Below are positions 61,885 to 64,000 of a stretch of 64,000 nt of DNA, in pieces. This stretch comes from Bacteroidia bacterium. GTDB taxonomy: Bacteria > Bacteroidota > Bacteroidia > M30B66. Location: the NCBI GenBank assembly GCA_018401705.1, contig JAGYKL010000003.1:124001-188000 (forward strand), given 5' to 3'. Under the pieces are notes generated by a model, which saw only the letters and a list, made by a program, of their open reading frames with translations, was not told the origin of the DNA and searched no databases. Each line of letters starts with the position of its first letter. Position 1 is the stretch's first letter. Both the position numbers and the translations under genes were made by a program.

Positions 61885-64000
61885 ATGAAACACATTGCCT
61901 CCTTTATAGCTTTATTGCTCTCTGTTTCTGTTTTCTCGCAATCAAATACTTGCGTAGAGATAGAAAGTATTTTAGTAGATGCTTGTGCACCATCCAATGA
62001 AGAAGGGTTAAATGAAATGGTTCGTTTTAGAGTTGGTCCTAATCCTCTCGACGCAAATGATCTTAACGTATCATGGGCAACTACTGCAAATTCTTGGGAA
62101 GGCGTATGTCAAACTAATCAAACTGCAGCTTTAGTTTTTGAACTTAATTCAACCATTCAATCTTGTGGTGTATTGATTCAACCGGTTGACTTTATTTTGC
62201 CGGCCAATAGTAATGTTCTCTTAGTTTCAAGTCAGCAGATGAGCCCTTCATTTAATTCATTCGCTGGTTTAAGTGATACATTATATATTCTATTTCATTG
62301 TGGAGCGAATTCTACCGGGAATTTTGCAAACTATAATTCAGCCGGAGGCTTGAGAACTTTATCAATTAATTTTGGTGTTCCTGGTGCTTGTGAGGATATT
62401 GTTTCATATGATAGAGGAAATCTTGTTACTACTGCAGGAACTATTGGAAGTGAAGATGGAGCTGTTGTTAATTTCAGCCCTGATGGAACTCCCGAATATG
62501 TCAACTTTGGATGCATTGCTCCGTTTGTACCTCTTTCTGCCGATTGGCAGCCTCCAGCTGGAATATGTCAGTCATCAGAGCCTGTTGATTTGAATGATTT
62601 TGTTACAGGAATTACAGGCGGTACTTGGTCAGGAGATGGTGTAACAGGTTCTATGTTTAATCCTGCAGGCTTAAGTGGTTTTGTTGAAATTACTTATGCA
62701 GTAGAACTTGGTTCTTGTGCTGCACAATTAACAGAATCAATTGAAATCTTAACAAGTAGTGATGCTTCTTGGACAAGCCCTGGTGAACTATGTGCTTCTT
62801 CAACACCAATCGATTTAGCTGTTTTTGTAACAGGCGACTTAGGAGGTGTTTTTAGTGGCGATGGTGTTGCCAGTAACATTTTTAATCCATCAGGCTTAAG
62901 CGGGGATATTGCTATTACATATAGTGTAGGCGAAGGTGATTGTATTTCTTCTGAGCAGCAATTAGTTACAGTTTCAGCTGGGCCTGATGTTACTTGGAGT
63001 TTTGCTAACCCTACAATTTGTTCCGAAAATGGAGAAATCAATTTAGATCAACTAGTTTCTGGAACTGCTGGTGGAAGCTGGAGTGGAGATGGGGTATCTG
63101 GAAATATTTTTAATCCTCTCGGATTAGAGGGTGATATTACAATTACCTATTCTATAGTTGAAGGAGATTGTTCTGCATCTTTATCTAATATAGTAAGTGT
63201 TTTGGGAACTCCTTCAGCAGCATGGGATATCCCTGATTTTATTTGTGCAACAGCCGGTGATTTTATTTTAGATGATTTAGTTACAGGTACCGAAGGAGGC
63301 ACTTGGAGTGGCGATAATGTAATTGGTAACATTTTTAATTCGAATGTTAATTCTGGAACATATTCAATTACTTATTCTGTAGGTTCAACTGGATGCTTTG
63401 ACGAACTCACTCAACTTCTTGTCGTTATTCCAGCTGCCAATGCTCCTGCCATAATAGGAGACAGGAGGTATTGTTTAGGGGGAGAACTTCCAACTTTAAC
63501 TTCCTCTGCAGGAGCAAATTCTAATTGGTTCTCTGATGCTTCCTTATCAAATGAAGTGTTTGCAGGAGAGACCTTTCAACCAGCAAATGATAATGTAACT
63601 ACCTTTTATGTAACATCAGGCTCGCCTGATTGTAGAAGTAATGTTGCTGAAGTTACTTTAGACCTTGAGCTAAGAGTCGATTTAGAAATTGAAGCTTCAG
63701 CTACTCAGCTTTGCCAGGGAGAATCAATCAACTTAGATGCAATATCTGAAGGCTCTATAGCTTGGTCAACAGGCTCAAACAATTCTTCAATTTTGATAAC
63801 AGAAGCAGGGGTTTATGAAGCAACGGCAACTGGTTTTTGTAACTCTATTTCAGACTCAATTACTATTGTAGATGTGAGTGTAAGTGTTACACTTGATTTA
63901 TCAACTTATTCGGGCCCAACAACCTTAGTTGTAGATGTTAATAGCACAAGCGTTGGGGGAGACAACTGCATTTATTTATTGGATGGGGTGGAAACTGAAT
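61885..64000 (+). CDS. large secreted repeat protein, 3' end outside window
   Basis: An open frame from the ATG at 61885 to the window edge (705 codons, no stop). It has a signal peptide (MKHIASFIALLLSVSVFSQ), an N-terminal lamin-tail-like domain (about 20-215), then four consecutive repeats of ~75 residues with the pattern GGxWSGDGVxGNIFNPxGLSG...ITYSVxxGxC, centred near nucleotides 62630, 62850, 63080 and 63305. Further Ig-like repeats follow (ATQLCQGESINLDAISEGSI). By layout it should end in a T9SS sorting domain, but that part is not in the window. Likely a cell-surface or released adhesin. Confidence 0.85.
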   Translation, partial: MKHIASFIALLLSVSVFSQSNTCVEIESILVDACAPSNEEGLNEMVRFRVGPNPLDANDLNVSWATTANSWEGVCQTNQTAALVFELNSTIQSCGVLIQPVDFILPANSNVLLVSSQQMSPSFNSFAGLSDTLYILFHCGANSTGNFANYNSAGGLRTLSINFGVPGACEDIVSYDRGNLVTTAGTIGSEDGAVVNFSPDGTPEYVNFGCIAPFVPLSADWQPPAGICQSSEPVDLNDFVTGITGGTWSGDGVTGSMFNPAGLSGFVEITYAVELGSCAAQLTESIEILTSSDASWTSPGELCASSTPIDLAVFVTGDLGGVFSGDGVASNIFNPSGLSGDIAITYSVGEGDCISSEQQLVTVSAGPDVTWSFANPTICSENGEINLDQLVSGTAGGSWSGDGVSGNIFNPLGLEGDITITYSIVEGDCSASLSNIVSVLGTPSAAWDIPDFICATAGDFILDDLVTGTEGGTWSGDNVIGNIFNSNVNSGTYSITYSVGSTGCFDELTQLLVVIPAANAPAIIGDRRYCLGGELPTLTSSAGANSNWFSDASLSNEVFAGETFQPANDNVTTFYVTSGSPDCRSNVAEVTLDLELRVDLEIEASATQLCQGESINLDAISEGSIAWSTGSNNSSILITEAGVYEATATGFCNSISDSITIVDVSVSVTLDLSTYSGPTTLVVDVNSTSVGGDNCIYLLDGVETE

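Overview
The window comes from an AT-rich Bacteroidetes (Bacteroidota) chromosome. Evidence: several secreted proteins end in type IX secretion (T9SS) sorting domains, genes lack clear Shine-Dalgarno sites, several promoters fit the Bacteroidetes TTG / TAnnTTTG pattern, and the family content is typical (DUF4412, WG repeats, PD40-OmpA proteins, M43 proteases, CHU_C tails). MqnE implies menaquinone synthesis by the futalosine route. That argues against a typical Flavobacteriaceae and for a Cryomorphaceae/Crocinitomicaceae-like or Cytophagales-like lineage (inference). I see no insertion sequence, phage, CRISPR array or rRNA.

Layout. 1-3.5 kb: a cut-off DUF6122 membrane protein, a WG-repeat protein, a lipoprotein MsrA and a TetR regulator. 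3.6-9.2 kb: a tight five-gene minus-strand operon (PqqD/RRE-like protein, ATP-grasp ligase, PLP decarboxylase, a urea-transporter/M23-peptidase fusion, a periplasmic TPR protein). It is the best candidate for an undescribed system here. 9.3-12.6 kb: mtaB-lgt-suhB overlapping operon. 12.7-13.2 kb: tRNA-Glu and rpsT. 13.2-18.2 kb: a small membrane protein, then rnhB, a lipoprotein and a TSP3-OmpA protein. 18.2-29.1 kb: T9SS cargo (two M43 proteases and a PKD-like protein), an orphan response regulator, mqnE with a biotin carrier protein, pheS and small conserved unknowns. 29.3-33.9 kb: OmpA lipoprotein, LolC/E-like permease with rbfA, MsbA-like exporter.

33.97-34.49 kb: tRNA-Asn followed by a tandem array in which the last 17 bases of the tRNA recur five more times, mostly with a strong terminator hairpin. 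It resembles in design the tandem repeats behind the E. coli tyrT tRNA genes. 34.6-40.3 kb: 1-Cys peroxiredoxin, a 2-oxoacid dehydrogenase E2 operon with a DnaQ-type exonuclease and an FAH hydrolase, and a PorE-like TPR/PD40/OmpA protein. 40.4-44.1 kb: a giant T9SS type B adhesin-like protein. 44.3-49.1 kb: operon ffh-folD-queE-glycosyltransferase fusion. 49.3-53.6 kb: an arginine-metabolism island (arginase-argS, divergent arginine decarboxylase). 53.7-57.6 kb: DUF4412, ftsK-lolA. 57.6-61.7 kb: operon guaA, LysM-substrate-binding fusion, hemF. 61.9-64 kb: a secreted repeat protein that runs off the window.

Most of the window is core housekeeping and cell-envelope biology. Genes are packed in overlapping operons and several convergent pairs overlap at their stop codons. 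The less ordinary parts are the 3.6-9.2 kb operon, the tRNA-Asn repeat array, and unusual fusions (urea transporter-M23, GT2-sugar transferase remnant, LysM-binding protein).
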